Positions 38,283 to 46,851 of a stretch of DNA of 64,000 nt are shown here, piece after piece; the first letter of the stretch is position 1; the number at the start of each line of letters is the position of its first letter. Location of the stretch: contig NZ_JARXVE010000001.1 of the NCBI RefSeq assembly GCF_029893345.1, positions 1 through 64,000 on the forward strand, written 5' to 3'. The DNA comes from Mycolicibacterium frederiksbergense. Its GTDB lineage: Bacteria > Actinomycetota > Actinomycetes > Mycobacteriales > Mycobacteriaceae. The notes under the pieces are model-generated. The model was not told the origin of the DNA. It saw only the letters and a list, made by a program, of their open reading frames with translations, and did no database searches. Made by a program: the position numbers and the translations under genes.

Positions 38283-39269
38283 GTGCAGCGCTGGCGTGGG
38301 CAGGACGAGATCCCCACGGACTGGGGCAGGTGTGTAGTCACCATCGGGGTGTTCGACGGTGTTCACCGCGGACACGCAGAGTTGATCAGCCATGCGGTAA
38401 AGGCGGGCCGATCGCGCGGCGTACCGGTGGTTCTCATGACCTTCGACCCACATCCGATGGAAGTGGTGTTTCCGGGTAGTCACCCGGCGCAGTTGACCAC
38501 GTTGACCCGGCGGGCCGAGCTGGCCGAGGAACTCGGTATCGACGTGTTCCTGGTCATGCCGTTCACCACCGACTTCATGAAGCTGACCCCGGACCGCTAC
38601 ATCCACGAGTTGCTGGTGGAGCACCTGCATGTGGTCGAGGTTGTGGTGGGGGAGAACTTCACCTTCGGCAAGAAAGCGGCCGGCAACGTCGCGATGCTGC
38701 GCGACGCCGGGGAGCGGTTCGGTTTCGCGGTCGAGAGCATGAGCCTGGTGACCGAAACGCTTGATCCCGAGCACCGCGACGAGCGGGTCACGTTCTCGTC
38801 GACCTACATCCGGTCATGTGTCGACGCCGGCGACGTGGTGGCCGCTGATGAAGCCTTGGGCCGGCCGCACCGCGTCGAAGGCGTGGTGGTGCGCGGCGAC
38901 GGGCGGGGCCGGGGGCTGGGCTTCCCGACCGCCAATGTGGCGCCGCCGATGTACTCGGCGATACCGGCCGACGGCGTGTACGCGGCCTGGTTCACGGTGC
39001 TGGGACATGGCCCGGCGATGGGCACCGTGGTCCCCGGTGAGCGGTACCAGGCGGCGGTGTCGGTCGGTACCAACCCGACCTTCTCCGGGCGCACCCGCAC
39101 GGTCGAGGCATTCGTGCTGGACACCACGGCCGATCTTTACGGGCAGCACGTCGCGGTCGATTTCGTGGCCCGGATCCGGGGGATGGAGAAGTTCGACTCG
39201 GTCGAGGCTCTGGTGGCGGCGATGGCGGCCGACACCGACCGGGCACGCACGATTCTGGCTGCCCAGTAG
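38283..39269 (+). CDS. ribF: Bifunctional riboflavin kinase / FAD synthetase
   Basis: RibF converts riboflavin to FMN and FAD. The 328-residue protein has an N-terminal adenylyltransferase (GVFDGVHRGH near 25, then FSSTYIRSCVDAGDV) and a C-terminal kinase (RGLGFPTANV, VSVGTNPTFSGRTRTVEAFVLD). GTG at 38283 gives MQRWRGQDEIPTDWGRC, the conserved start, and lies 7 bases behind a -10 box. Confidence 0.94.
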   Translation: MQRWRGQDEIPTDWGRCVVTIGVFDGVHRGHAELISHAVKAGRSRGVPVVLMTFDPHPMEVVFPGSHPAQLTTLTRRAELAEELGIDVFLVMPFTTDFMKLTPDRYIHELLVEHLHVVEVVVGENFTFGKKAAGNVAMLRDAGERFGFAVESMSLVTETLDPEHRDERVTFSSTYIRSCVDAGDVVAADEALGRPHRVEGVVVRGDGRGRGLGFPTANVAPPMYSAIPADGVYAAWFTVLGHGPAMGTVVPGERYQAAVSVGTNPTFSGRTRTVEAFVLDTTADLYGQHVAVDFVARIRGMEKFDSVEALVAAMAADTDRARTILAAQ

Positions 39270-39276
39270 GGACTGC

Positions 39277-39282
39277 TAGACT
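39277..39282 (+). promoter_or_regulatory. -10 box (TAGACT) of rpsO
   Basis: TAGACT lies 83 bases before the rpsO GTG, with a TTCTGG -35-like hexamer 18 bases upstream of it. This leaves a leader of about 75 bases, long enough for the autoregulatory fold that S15 binds in other bacteria. Confidence 0.45.
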
Positions 39283-39365
39283 TTCCGCCGATCCGGTGCA
39301 TGCTGCAGTCCGCGGTGGCTGTGCCGAGAATTATGTTCGCGGGACTGAAATGATGGAGTTACTTC

Positions 39366-39635
39366 GTGGCGCTCACAACCGAGCAGAAGAAAGAGATCCT
39401 GAGCTCGTACGGCCTGCACGAGACCGATACCGGTTCGCCGGAAGCCCAGGTCGCCATGCTGACCAAGCGGATCTCGGATCTGACCGAACACCTCAAGAAG
39501 CACAAGCATGACCACCACTCGCGGCGCGGCCTGCTGCTGCTCGTCGGCCGTCGGCGCCGGCTGCTGAAGTACGTCGCCCAGGTTGACGTGGCGCGCTACC
39601 GCTCGCTGATCGAGCGCCTCGGGCTGCGTCGCTGA
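39366..39635 (+). CDS. rpsO: 30S ribosomal protein S15
   Basis: S15 is an 89-residue primary binder of 16S rRNA. The sequence shows the family core [49 protein letters not shown] start with a GGAG ribosome site. It is followed by a strong hairpin that falls inside the next reading frame. Confidence 0.97.
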   Translation: MALTTEQKKEILSSYGLHETDTGSPEAQVAMLTKRISDLTEHLKKHKHDHHSRRGLLLLVGRRRRLLKYVAQVDVARYRSLIERLGLRR

Positions 39636-39645
39636 CGCGGCCTCG

Positions 39646-40155
39646 ATGCCATCTTTTTCCGCGGCTGCCCCATTTGGGGCAGCCGCGATCCTTTTCCTCG
39701 GAGGTTTGACGGGGTGTTCGTCCGCGGCAGCCGCGGAGATGAAGGCGGGGGACTGCCTGAAGATGAGCGGCACCTATGAGCGTCCGCAAGCCGACCGGGC
39801 CACCTGCGGCAGCGAGGGGTCGAACTACAAGGTGATTTCCGTGCTGACCGGGACCGCCAGTGGCGATCAGTGCCCGGTCGACGTGGACACCTATTACTCG
39901 GTGCGCAGTGCGTTCCGAGATGAGACCCAGACGTTGTGCCTGGACATCGACTGGATCGTCGGTGGCTGCATGAACGTCGACCCGGAGAACGACGCCGACC
40001 CGTATCGGGTGGACTGCGCGGATTCGTCTGCGCTGCACCGGCGGCGGGCCACCGAGGTGCTGCGCGGGGTGTCGAACGTCGATCAGTGCGCCAGCGGCGT
40101 GGGTTACGCCTACTCGGAACGGCAGTTCACGGTATGTGTGGAGGACGTGTCCTAA
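39646..40155 (+). CDS. lppU: Lipoprotein LppU-like
   Basis: This 169-residue product has a hydrophobic N-terminus ending in the lipobox LTGC, so it is probably lipid-anchored. The mature part carries six spaced cysteines (GDCLK, ATCGS, DQCPVD, TLCLDIDW, GGCMNVD, VDCADS and others), likely disulfide-bonded. It occupies the lppU position between rpsO and pnp. Oddly, the signal peptide has no Lys or Arg before the hydrophobic core, and its codons include a 12-bp inverted repeat resembling the rpsO terminator. The start codon is therefore uncertain. Confidence 0.65.
   Translation: MPSFSAAAPFGAAAILFLGGLTGCSSAAAAEMKAGDCLKMSGTYERPQADRATCGSEGSNYKVISVLTGTASGDQCPVDVDTYYSVRSAFRDETQTLCLDIDWIVGGCMNVDPENDADPYRVDCADSSALHRRRATEVLRGVSNVDQCASGVGYAYSERQFTVCVEDVS
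39660..39697 (+). terminator. Strong hairpin after rpsO, inside the lppU reading frame
   Basis: CGCGGCTGCCCC (39660-39671) pairs perfectly with GGGGCAGCCGCG (39676-39687) around the loop ATTT, followed by ATCCTTTTCC. It lies 25 bases after the rpsO stop, the usual place for an intrinsic terminator. It also encodes part of the lppU signal peptide. Confidence 0.6.
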
Positions 40156-40192
40156 GCAGCGCTGCACTGGTGGTCGAGCTGTTGCTGCCGTG

Positions 40193-40198
40193 TAGCAT
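40193..40198 (+). promoter_or_regulatory. Candidate -10 (TAGCAT) for pnp
   Basis: TAGCAT follows TGCCGTG and would give a pnp leader of about 250 bases. The -35 is weak. Confidence 0.35.
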
Positions 40199-40317
40199 GA
40201 GGGCGTTCGGCGGCCGAAGTATGCGCTGAACACACAGGTGCGATACCCGCGATCCGCGGGCGTTGTTCCTGCGAGTCATATCGGGCCCGCCTGGTCGGGC
40301 GGTCTTCGGTAGTGGCT

Positions 40318-40349
40318 GCCGGAAACCCCGTCGACGGGGTCGTTCCGGC
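40318..40349 (+). promoter_or_regulatory. Long stem-loop in the pnp leader
   Basis: GCCGGAA (40318-40324) pairs with TTCCGGC (40343-40349). Inside, the perfect 16-bp palindrome ACCCCGTCGACGGGGT spans 40325-40340, leaving a 2-base bulge. It lies about 100 bases before the pnp start. In E. coli a leader hairpin is cut by RNase III and used by PNPase to control its own mRNA; a similar role is inferred here. Confidence 0.5.
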
Positions 40350-40451
40350 CGCTTCGATCGACGGCCGTAGCCGTATCCAGGCCCCATGGCGTATCGCCAC
40401 TGTGACGACGCGAAACAGTTTGAACGAATTCGAAAGAGGCCAACGGACTCA

Positions 40452-42719
40452 ATGTCTGTAGTTGAACTTGAAGACGGTGTGTTCGAATCCACCGCTGTCA
40501 TCGATAACGGGAGCTTCGGCACCCGCACCATCCGTTTCGAGACCGGCCGGCTTGCCCAGCAGGCCGCCGGCTCCGCCGTCGCTTACCTCGACGACGAGAC
40601 CATGCTGCTGAGCGCAACCTCGGCCAGCAAGAGCCCCAAGGATCACTTCGACTTCTTCCCGCTCACGGTGGACGTCGAGGAGCGGATGTACGCCGCGGGC
40701 CGCATCCCCGGCTCGTTCTTCCGTCGTGAGGGACGTCCGTCCACCGACGCGATCCTGACCTGCCGGCTGATCGACCGTCCGCTGCGGCCGTCGTTCGTCG
40801 ACGGTCTGCGCAATGAGATCCAGGTCGTGGTCACCGTGCTCAGCCTGGATCCCAAGGATCTCTACGACGTGCTGGCGATCAACGCCGCATCGGCGTCCAC
40901 CCAGCTGGCCGGCCTGCCGTTCTCCGGGCCGGTCGGCGGTACCCGGGTCGCCTTGATCGACGGCCAGTGGGTCGCGTTCCCGACCGTCGAGCAGCTCGAG
41001 CGGGCCGTGTTCGACATGGTCGTGGCCGGTCGCGTCCTCGAAGATGGCGACGTGGCGATCATGATGGTCGAGGCGGAGGCCACCGACAACGTCATCGAGC
41101 TGGTCGCCGGCGGCGCCCAGGCTCCCACCGAGGCCGTCGTCGCCGAGGGGCTGGAAGCGGCCAAGCCGTTCATCAAGGCGCTGTGCACCGCCCAGCAGGC
41201 GCTGGCCGAGAAGGCCGCCAAGCCGACCGGCGAGTACCCGGTGTTCCCCGATTACCAGGAAGACGTGTACCTGGCGGTGGCCTCGGTGGCCACCGATGCC
41301 CTGTCGGAGGCGCTGACCATCGCCGGCAAGACCGAGCGCAATGACCGCACCGATGAGATCAAGGTCGAGGTGCTGGAGCGGCTGGCCGAGACCTACGTCG
41401 GCCGTGAGAAGGAGATCGGCGCAGCATTCCGGTCTCTGACCAAAAAGCTTGTGCGCCAGCGCATCCTGACCGACCACTTCCGCATCGACGGTCGTGGCGT
41501 CACCGATATCCGGGCGCTCTCGGCCGAGGTCGCGTTGATCCCTCGGGCGCATGGCAGCGCGCTGTTCGAGCGCGGCGAGACCCAGATCATGGGTGTCACC
41601 ACGCTGGACATGATCAAGATGGCCCAGCAGATCGACTCGCTGGGACCGGAGTCCACCAAGCGCTACATGCACCACTACAACTTCCCGCCGTATTCGACCG
41701 GTGAGACCGGCCGCGTCGGCTCGCCCAAGCGCCGCGAGATCGGCCACGGCGCGCTGGCCGAGCGGGCCCTGGTGCCGGTGCTGCCGAGTGTCGAGGAATT
41801 CCCGTACGCCATCCGGCAGGTGTCTGAGGCGCTGAGCTCCAACGGTTCCACCTCGATGGGTTCGGTGTGTGCCTCGACGCTGTCGCTGCTCAACGCCGGT
41901 GTGCCGCTCAAGGCGCCGGTGGCCGGCATCGCCATGGGCCTGGTGTCCGATGACATTCAGGTCGAAGGAGCGGCCGATGGCGTCGTTGAACGCCGGTTCG
42001 TCGCGCTGACGGACATCCTCGGTGCCGAGGACGCCTTCGGCGACATGGACTTCAAGGTCGCCGGTACCAAGGACTTCGTCACCGCCCTGCAGCTGGACAC
42101 CAAGCTGGACGGCATTCCGTCGAAGGTCCTCGCCGGTGCGCTCGCCCAGGCCAAGGATGCGCGGCAGACCATCCTGGAGGTGATGGCCGAGGCCATCGAC
42201 ACCCCCGACGAGATGAGCCCGTACGCACCGCGGATCACCACGATCAAGGTGCCGGTCGACAAGATCGGCGAGGTCATCGGGCCCAAGGGCAAGATGATCA
42301 ACTCGATCACCGAGGAGACCGGCGCCCAGATCTCGATCGAGGACGACGGCACGGTGTTCGTGGGTGCGGCAGACGGGCTGTCCGCGCAGGCCGCGATCGA
42401 CAAGATCAACGCCATCGCCAACCCGCAGCTGCCCAAGATCGGTGAGCGGTTCCTCGGGACCGTCGTCAAGACCACCGATTTCGGCGCGTTCGTCTCGTTG
42501 CTGCCGGGTCGTGACGGCCTGGTCCACATCTCGAAGCTGGGGCGCGGCAAGCGCATCGCCAAGGTCGAGGATGTGGCTAAGGTCGGCGACAAGCTGCGGG
42601 TGGAGATCGCCGATATCGACAATCGCGGCAAGATCTCGCTGGTGCTTGTTGCCGAAGACCAGGCGGAGCAGGCCGACGGCGCCCCGGCGGCGGCCGACGC
42701 TGCCCCGGCTGAGTCCTGA
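40452..42719 (+). CDS. pnp: Polynucleotide phosphorylase (GpsI)
   Basis: PNPase degrades RNA phosphorolytically and can add 3' tails. The 755-residue protein has two RNase PH domains ([31 protein letters not shown]; and [36 protein letters not shown]). A KH domain ([17 protein letters not shown]) and a C-terminal S1 domain ([28 protein letters not shown]) follow. I chose ATG at 40452 ([13 protein letters not shown]) because homologues start there; an ATG 66 bases upstream lies in the leader. Mycobacterial PNPase is annotated gpsI. Confidence 0.96.
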   Translation: MSVVELEDGVFESTAVIDNGSFGTRTIRFETGRLAQQAAGSAVAYLDDETMLLSATSASKSPKDHFDFFPLTVDVEERMYAAGRIPGSFFRREGRPSTDAILTCRLIDRPLRPSFVDGLRNEIQVVVTVLSLDPKDLYDVLAINAASASTQLAGLPFSGPVGGTRVALIDGQWVAFPTVEQLERAVFDMVVAGRVLEDGDVAIMMVEAEATDNVIELVAGGAQAPTEAVVAEGLEAAKPFIKALCTAQQALAEKAAKPTGEYPVFPDYQEDVYLAVASVATDALSEALTIAGKTERNDRTDEIKVEVLERLAETYVGREKEIGAAFRSLTKKLVRQRILTDHFRIDGRGVTDIRALSAEVALIPRAHGSALFERGETQIMGVTTLDMIKMAQQIDSLGPESTKRYMHHYNFPPYSTGETGRVGSPKRREIGHGALAERALVPVLPSVEEFPYAIRQVSEALSSNGSTSMGSVCASTLSLLNAGVPLKAPVAGIAMGLVSDDIQVEGAADGVVERRFVALTDILGAEDAFGDMDFKVAGTKDFVTALQLDTKLDGIPSKVLAGALAQAKDARQTILEVMAEAIDTPDEMSPYAPRITTIKVPVDKIGEVIGPKGKMINSITEETGAQISIEDDGTVFVGAADGLSAQAAIDKINAIANPQLPKIGERFLGTVVKTTDFGAFVSLLPGRDGLVHISKLGRGKRIAKVEDVAKVGDKLRVEIADIDNRGKISLVLVAEDQAEQADGAPAAADAAPAES

Positions 42720-42720
42720 T

Positions 42721-44064
42721 CTGACGGCTCGACCCAAGGCGTCTGCACTGGATACCACGTGCGCCGGCGGCCACGCCGGCACCGCCGGCTTTCGCCGGAC
42801 TGTTCTGCCTGGTGGACTTCGGGTGGTCACTGAATACCTGCCATCGGTGCGTTCGGCATCGGTCGGGGTCTGGGTGGGTGTCGGCTCCCGCGACGAAGGT
42901 CGAAGCGTCGCGGGTGCCGCCCACTTCCTGGAGCACCTGCTGTTCAAGGCCACCCCGTCGCGCAGCGCAGTGGAAATCGCGCAGGCCGTCGATGCGGTCG
43001 GCGGGGAGCTGAACGCCTTCACCGCGCGCGAGCACACCTGCTACTACGCGCACGTGCTCGACACCGACCTGGAACTCGCGGTCGATTTGGTGGCCGACGT
43101 GGTGTTGCGCGGCCGGTGTGCCGCCGACGATGTCGAAGTGGAACGCGATGTCGTGCTGGAAGAGATAGCCATGCGCGACGACGATCCGGAGGACAGCCTC
43201 GGCGACGTCTTCCTGTCGGCGATGTTCGGTGATCACCCGGTCGGCCGCCCGGTGATCGGCAGCGTCGAGTCCATCACGGCGATGACCCGTGCCCAGCTGC
43301 ATTCTTTCCATCTCCGCCGCTACACGCCCGACCGGATGGTCGTGGCGGTGGCGGGCAATATCGACCACGACGTGGTCGTATCGCTGGTGCAGCAGCATTT
43401 CGGTGGACGGCTGGAACCCTTGCGCAGCGCGGTGGCGCCACGCAAGGGTTCGGGCCGAGTTCCGGGCCGGCCGTCGCTGCAGGTGGTGGATCGCGACGGG
43501 GAGCAGACCCACGTATCGCTGGGTGTGCGTACGCCCGGCCGGCACTGGGAGCACCGGTGGGCGCTGTCGGTGCTCAACACCGCGCTCGGCGGCGGCCTGA
43601 GTTCGCGTCTGTTCCAACAGATTCGGGAAACCCGCGGCCTCGCCTACTCGGTGTACTCGACGGTGGATACGTTCTCCGACAGCGGTGCGTTGTCGGTGTA
43701 TGCCGGCTGCCTGCCGGAGCGGTTCGACGAGGTGGTCCGGGTGGCCACCGATGTGCTGGAAGGTGTTGCCCGCGACGGCATTACCGCCGACGAATGCCGG
43801 ATCGCCAAGGGCTCGCTGCGTGGTGGACTGGTGCTCGGTCTGGAGGATTCCGGCTCGCGGATGCATCGGCTCGGGCGCAACGAACTCAACTACGGCGAGC
43901 ATCGCACCATCGACCACACCCTGGCCCAGATCGAGGCGGTCACCCTCGAAGAGGTCAATGCAGTTGCGCATCAGTTGCTCAACCGCGACTACGGTGCCGC
44001 GGTACTCGGGCCGCATCGGACGAAAAAGTCTCTGCCGCAACAACTTCAAACTATCGCCGGCTGA
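42721..44064 (+). CDS. pepR: M16-family zinc metalloprotease PepR
   Basis: This M16 peptidase resembles the mitochondrial processing peptidase beta subunit. The inverted zinc motif HFLEH is at about 68-72, with the distal Glu in DVVLEEIAMRDDDPED, and RETRGLAYSVYS lies in the C-terminal half. It corresponds to Rv2782c. The start is unclear. Conserved sequence begins near RRTVLPGGLRVVTEYLP. The only in-frame candidates just upstream are CTG at 42721 and TTG at 42649 or 42646, which overlap pnp. I give the shortest that keeps the first beta-strand. Confidence 0.88.
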   Translation: MTARPKASALDTTCAGGHAGTAGFRRTVLPGGLRVVTEYLPSVRSASVGVWVGVGSRDEGRSVAGAAHFLEHLLFKATPSRSAVEIAQAVDAVGGELNAFTAREHTCYYAHVLDTDLELAVDLVADVVLRGRCAADDVEVERDVVLEEIAMRDDDPEDSLGDVFLSAMFGDHPVGRPVIGSVESITAMTRAQLHSFHLRRYTPDRMVVAVAGNIDHDVVVSLVQQHFGGRLEPLRSAVAPRKGSGRVPGRPSLQVVDRDGEQTHVSLGVRTPGRHWEHRWALSVLNTALGGGLSSRLFQQIRETRGLAYSVYSTVDTFSDSGALSVYAGCLPERFDEVVRVATDVLEGVARDGITADECRIAKGSLRGGLVLGLEDSGSRMHRLGRNELNYGEHRTIDHTLAQIEAVTLEEVNAVAHQLLNRDYGAAVLGPHRTKKSLPQQLQTIAG

Positions 44065-44069
44065 CTCGC

Positions 44070-44075
44070 TAGGCT
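44070..44075 (+). promoter_or_regulatory. -10 box (TAGGCT) of the beta-lactamase gene
   Basis: TAGGCT ends 7 bases before the ATG, with TTCAAA 19 bases upstream as a possible -35. The transcript would be leaderless, starting just after the pepR stop. Confidence 0.5.
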
Positions 44076-44082
44076 GCTTCCC

Positions 44083-44967
44083 ATGATGGGGCTCCCGCGG
44101 CGCAGAATTCTCGTTGGCTCGCTTGTGGCGGCGGCTGCCGTCGGTGTAGGGGTGAGCAACACCGCGACGGCGGCTGCGGCACCGTTGGACGACCAGATCG
44201 CGGGATTCGAATCCCGGTACAACGCCCTGATCGGGCTGTACGCGGCCGATCTGAATTCGGGCCGGACACTGACTCATCGGTCCGACGAGATGTTCGCGCT
44301 GTGCTCGACCTTCAAGACCTATGCCGCCGCGCGGGTGCTGCAGATGGTCGGACGCGGGCAGCAGTCGCTGGACCACCGGGTGTTTGTCGACCCCGAGGCG
44401 ATCCTGCCTAATTCGCCGGTGACCGAGACCCATGCCGGTTCCGAGATGACGCTGGGGGAGCTGTGCCAGGCGGCGCTGCAACGCAGCGACAACACCGCGG
44501 CCAACCTGCTGTTGGCGACCATTGACGGGCCCGCGGGAATCACCGCGTTCGCGCGCAGCGTCGGAGACGAGCGCACCCGGTTGGACCGTTGGGAGGTTGA
44601 GCTGAATTCGGCGATACCCGGTGACCCGAGGGACACCAGCACCCCCGCGGCGCTGGCGGTCGGATACCGCGCGGTGCTGACTGGTGACGCGTTGAACCCG
44701 CCACAGCGCCGGCAGTTGGAGGACTGGATGCGGGCCAATCAGACGTCGAGCATGCGTGCCGGTCTGCCACCGGGGTGGACCACCGCGGACAAGACCGGCA
44801 GCGGAGATTACGGCAGCACCAACGACGCCGGGGTGGCTTACGGGCCCGACGGGCAACGCCTGCTGCTGGTGATGATGACCAGGTCGCAGACCGACGACCC
44901 GAAGGCCGCCAATCTGCGTCCGCTGATCGGAGAGTTGACCGCGGCGGTGTTGCCGTCGCTGCTGTGA
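44083..44967 (+). CDS. blaS: Class A beta-lactamase, Tat-exported (BlaS-like)
   Basis: This 294-residue serine beta-lactamase hydrolyses penicillins and cephalosporins in the cell envelope. All class A motifs are present: STFK with nucleophile Ser75 (Ambler 70), SDN at 135-137 (Ambler 130-132), ExxxN with Glu171 (Ambler 166), and KTGSGDYG. The N-terminus [18 protein letters not shown] with an ATAAAA cleavage region is a Tat-type signal, as in mycobacterial BlaC/BlaS. It has SDN, where I recall M. tuberculosis BlaC having SDG. I recall M. smegmatis blaS also lying between pepR and ald. No BlaI/BlaR regulator is adjacent, so expression may be constitutive. Confidence 0.93.
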   Translation: MMGLPRRRILVGSLVAAAAVGVGVSNTATAAAAPLDDQIAGFESRYNALIGLYAADLNSGRTLTHRSDEMFALCSTFKTYAAARVLQMVGRGQQSLDHRVFVDPEAILPNSPVTETHAGSEMTLGELCQAALQRSDNTAANLLLATIDGPAGITAFARSVGDERTRLDRWEVELNSAIPGDPRDTSTPAALAVGYRAVLTGDALNPPQRRQLEDWMRANQTSSMRAGLPPGWTTADKTGSGDYGSTNDAGVAYGPDGQRLLLVMMTRSQTDDPKAANLRPLIGELTAAVLPSLL

Positions 44968-44995
44968 GGTCGACGCGCTCGCTGCGTTCGGCCTG

Positions 44996-45553
44996 CTAGG
45001 TCAGACGCATCGAGTTGTCGCGCCGCAGCACGAAAAAGTAGGGCTTGGTGGAGTTCCGCAGGTCCATCGCCCCGATCACGGCAGCATCGGAGATGCGCCG
45101 GAACACGTCGTTGATGGGCAGCTGGTCGTAGATCATCGTCGCAGTGTCGACGTCACGGTAGCGGGTGGTGCGCAGCCGGGCCTTGGCCGCACGGGTATGC
45201 AGCACGGGCCTCAGCGCCGCGATCGGCGCCACCATCGAGCGGTTGCGGAGCAGCGGTAGCTTTGTGAACACCGCGAGACCTCCGAAGGCCAGCGCCGGGT
45301 TGAGGGCCCACAGCGATGCACCATCGCCGGTGGGGAAGAGCAGGGGATGGACCGTCTCGGCGTCGACGAACTGCTTGCCCCACCAACCGCTGGCCTCCAA
45401 CAGGCCATCCATCGGATGCCCGGTGGGCAGTTCGGCTCCATGCCAGGTGTCGAGCATGAAGTCCGGTTCGACGGCCTCGGCGGCGTCGAAGATGTCGAGC
45501 GCCTCGGATGTGGTCGTCGGGATGGTAGAGAACAACTCCTGCAACACGACCAT
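44996..45553 (-). CDS. GXWXG / DUF4334 protein
   Basis: The 185-residue protein has the GXWXG domain (DTWHGAELPTGHPMDGLLEASGWWGKQF, about 36-63) and a C-terminal DUF4334 part (VFRRISDAAVIGAMD, YFFVLRRD). The fold is predicted to be a small beta-barrel of unknown ligand. Start choice: GTG at 45568 lies inside a palindrome, so I prefer the in-frame ATG at 45553; GTG 45556 is also possible. It converges on blaS. Confidence 0.75.
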   Translation of the reverse strand: MVVLQELFSTIPTTTSEALDIFDAAEAVEPDFMLDTWHGAELPTGHPMDGLLEASGWWGKQFVDAETVHPLLFPTGDGASLWALNPALAFGGLAVFTKLPLLRNRSMVAPIAALRPVLHTRAAKARLRTTRYRDVDTATMIYDQLPINDVFRRISDAAVIGAMDLRNSTKPYFFVLRRDNSMRLT

Positions 45554-45561
45554 CACGATAC

Positions 45562-45580
45562 TTGACACATGTCAAATTTG
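45562..45580 (-). promoter_or_regulatory. Palindromic operator candidate for the DUF4334 gene
   Basis: TTGACA-CA-TGTCAA (45562-45575) is a perfect 6-2-6 inverted repeat, and CAAATTTG (45573-45580) overlaps its edge. It sits at the 5' end of the DUF4334 gene. One arm doubles as a consensus TTGACA -35. No cognate regulator is adjacent. Confidence 0.45.
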
Positions 45581-45587
45581 GCCATGC

Positions 45588-45626
45588 GGAAAGCAAATCG
45601 CCCGGCCGGAAGGGTTCGGCCGGGCG
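45588..45626 (-). terminator. Intrinsic terminator of ald
   Basis: On the minus strand the 10-bp stem CGCCCGGCCG (45626-45617) pairs with CGGCCGGGCG (45608-45599) around an 8-base loop, followed by ATTTGCTTT. It begins 15 bases after the ald stop. Confidence 0.7.
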
Positions 45627-45641
45627 ATTGCGGGGGAGTGC

Positions 45642-46757
45642 TTATGCCAGGAACGGCGCCGGATCGGTGAACGGCATGTTGAGGTCGAGGGCGACCTGCT
45701 CGGACAACAGCCCACCTTCGTGCGTCGACAGGCCCTTGGCCAGCGCCGGGTCGGCTGCACAGGCGGCCTGCCAACCCTTGTCGGCCAGCTTGAGCACGTA
45801 CGGCATGGTGGCGTTGGTCAGGGCGAAGGTCGAGGTGCGCGGCACCGCGCCGGGCATGTTCGCCACGCAGTAGAACACGGTGTCGTGCACGGCGAACGTC
45901 GGGTCGTCGTGGGTGGTGGGGTGCGAGTCCTCGAAGCAGCCACCCTGGTCGATCGCGATGTCGACCAGCACGGCCCCGGACTTCATCTGGGCCACAGTGG
46001 AATTGGTGACCAGCTTGGGGGCCTTGGCGCCCGGGATCAGCACCGCGCCGATCACCAGGTCGGCCTTCTTGACGGCCTCTTCGAGCTCGAGCGAGGACGA
46101 GTAGCGGGTCTCGATGCTGCCGCCGTTCTCGTTGTCGATCTTGCGCAGCGTGTTGATGTTCAGGTCGAACACCGTGACGTGAGCGCCCATGCCCTTGGCG
46201 ATACGCGCGGCGTTGTAACCCGCCACGCCACCGCCGATGACGACGACCTCAGCCGGGGCGACACCGGGGACACCGCCCATCAGTACGCCGCGGCCGCCCT
46301 GTGTGCGCATCAGGTGGTATGAGCCGACCTGTGCGGAAAGGCGGCCGGCGACCTCGCTCATCGGGGCGAGCAGGGGTAGCGCGCCATCGGCCGTCTGCAC
46401 GGTCTCGTAGGCGATCGAGGTGGTGCCGGAGGCCAGCAGCGCGTCGGTGCACTCCTTGGACGCCGCCAGGTGCAGATAGGTGAACAGTGTCTGGCCCTTG
46501 CGCATGCGCGAGTACTCGGCCGCGATGGGCTCTTTGACCTTGAGGAGCAACTCGGCGTCGGCCCACACCTGATCGGCGGAGGCAACGATCTGGGCGCCCG
46601 CAGCCTTGAAGTCGTTATCGGTGATGGCGGAACCCTCGCCGGCGCCGGCCTGGATGATCACCTCGTGGCCGCGGCGCGTCAGCTCGGCCACGCCCGCCGG
46701 GGTGATTGCCACGCGGTACTCGTTGTTTTTGATCTCGGTCGGGATTCCGACGAGCAT
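45642..46757 (-). CDS. ald: L-alanine dehydrogenase
   Basis: Ald interconverts alanine and pyruvate plus ammonia with NADH, and can also reduce glyoxylate. The 371-residue protein has [18 protein letters not shown] at the N-terminus, [19 protein letters not shown], the substrate-binding FTYLHLA, the NAD motif [22 protein letters not shown], and [15 protein letters not shown] at 46757 is chosen for its AAGGAG ribosome site. It diverges from aldR across a gap with three palindromes. Confidence 0.95.
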   Translation of the reverse strand: MLVGIPTEIKNNEYRVAITPAGVAELTRRGHEVIIQAGAGEGSAITDNDFKAAGAQIVASADQVWADAELLLKVKEPIAAEYSRMRKGQTLFTYLHLAASKECTDALLASGTTSIAYETVQTADGALPLLAPMSEVAGRLSAQVGSYHLMRTQGGRGVLMGGVPGVAPAEVVVIGGGVAGYNAARIAKGMGAHVTVFDLNINTLRKIDNENGGSIETRYSSSLELEEAVKKADLVIGAVLIPGAKAPKLVTNSTVAQMKSGAVLVDIAIDQGGCFEDSHPTTHDDPTFAVHDTVFYCVANMPGAVPRTSTFALTNATMPYVLKLADKGWQAACAADPALAKGLSTHEGGLLSEQVALDLNMPFTDPAPFLA

Positions 46758-46784
46758 GATCGCTCCTTCAAAGTTGATGTGCTG

Positions 46785-46839
46785 ACAATAATTGTGAAGA
46801 AACTTCGATTGCTGAGCAATATCCATGACGAAGATTCGT
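46785..46839. promoter_or_regulatory. Three inverted repeats in the ald-aldR gap
   Basis: ACAAT-A-ATTGT (46785-46795), ATTGCT-G-AGCAAT (46808-46820) and ACGAA-GA-TTCGT (46828-46839) are each perfect. Their centres are about 24 and 20 bases apart, roughly two helical turns. Lrp/AsnC octamers typically bind such phased sites. M. tuberculosis AldR is reported to bind several boxes in this gap. Confidence 0.65.
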
Positions 46840-46845
46840 TAGCAT
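46840..46845 (+). promoter_or_regulatory. -10 box (TAGCAT) of aldR
   Basis: TAGCAT ends 6 bases before the aldR ATG, so the mRNA is probably leaderless. It abuts the third palindrome, so bound AldR could block its own promoter. Confidence 0.5.
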
Positions 46846-46851
46846 TGTGCG

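Noticed and set aside
40449..43037. 862-codon antisense frame opposite pnp
   Set aside because: Shadow of pnp; no domain, no ribosome site.
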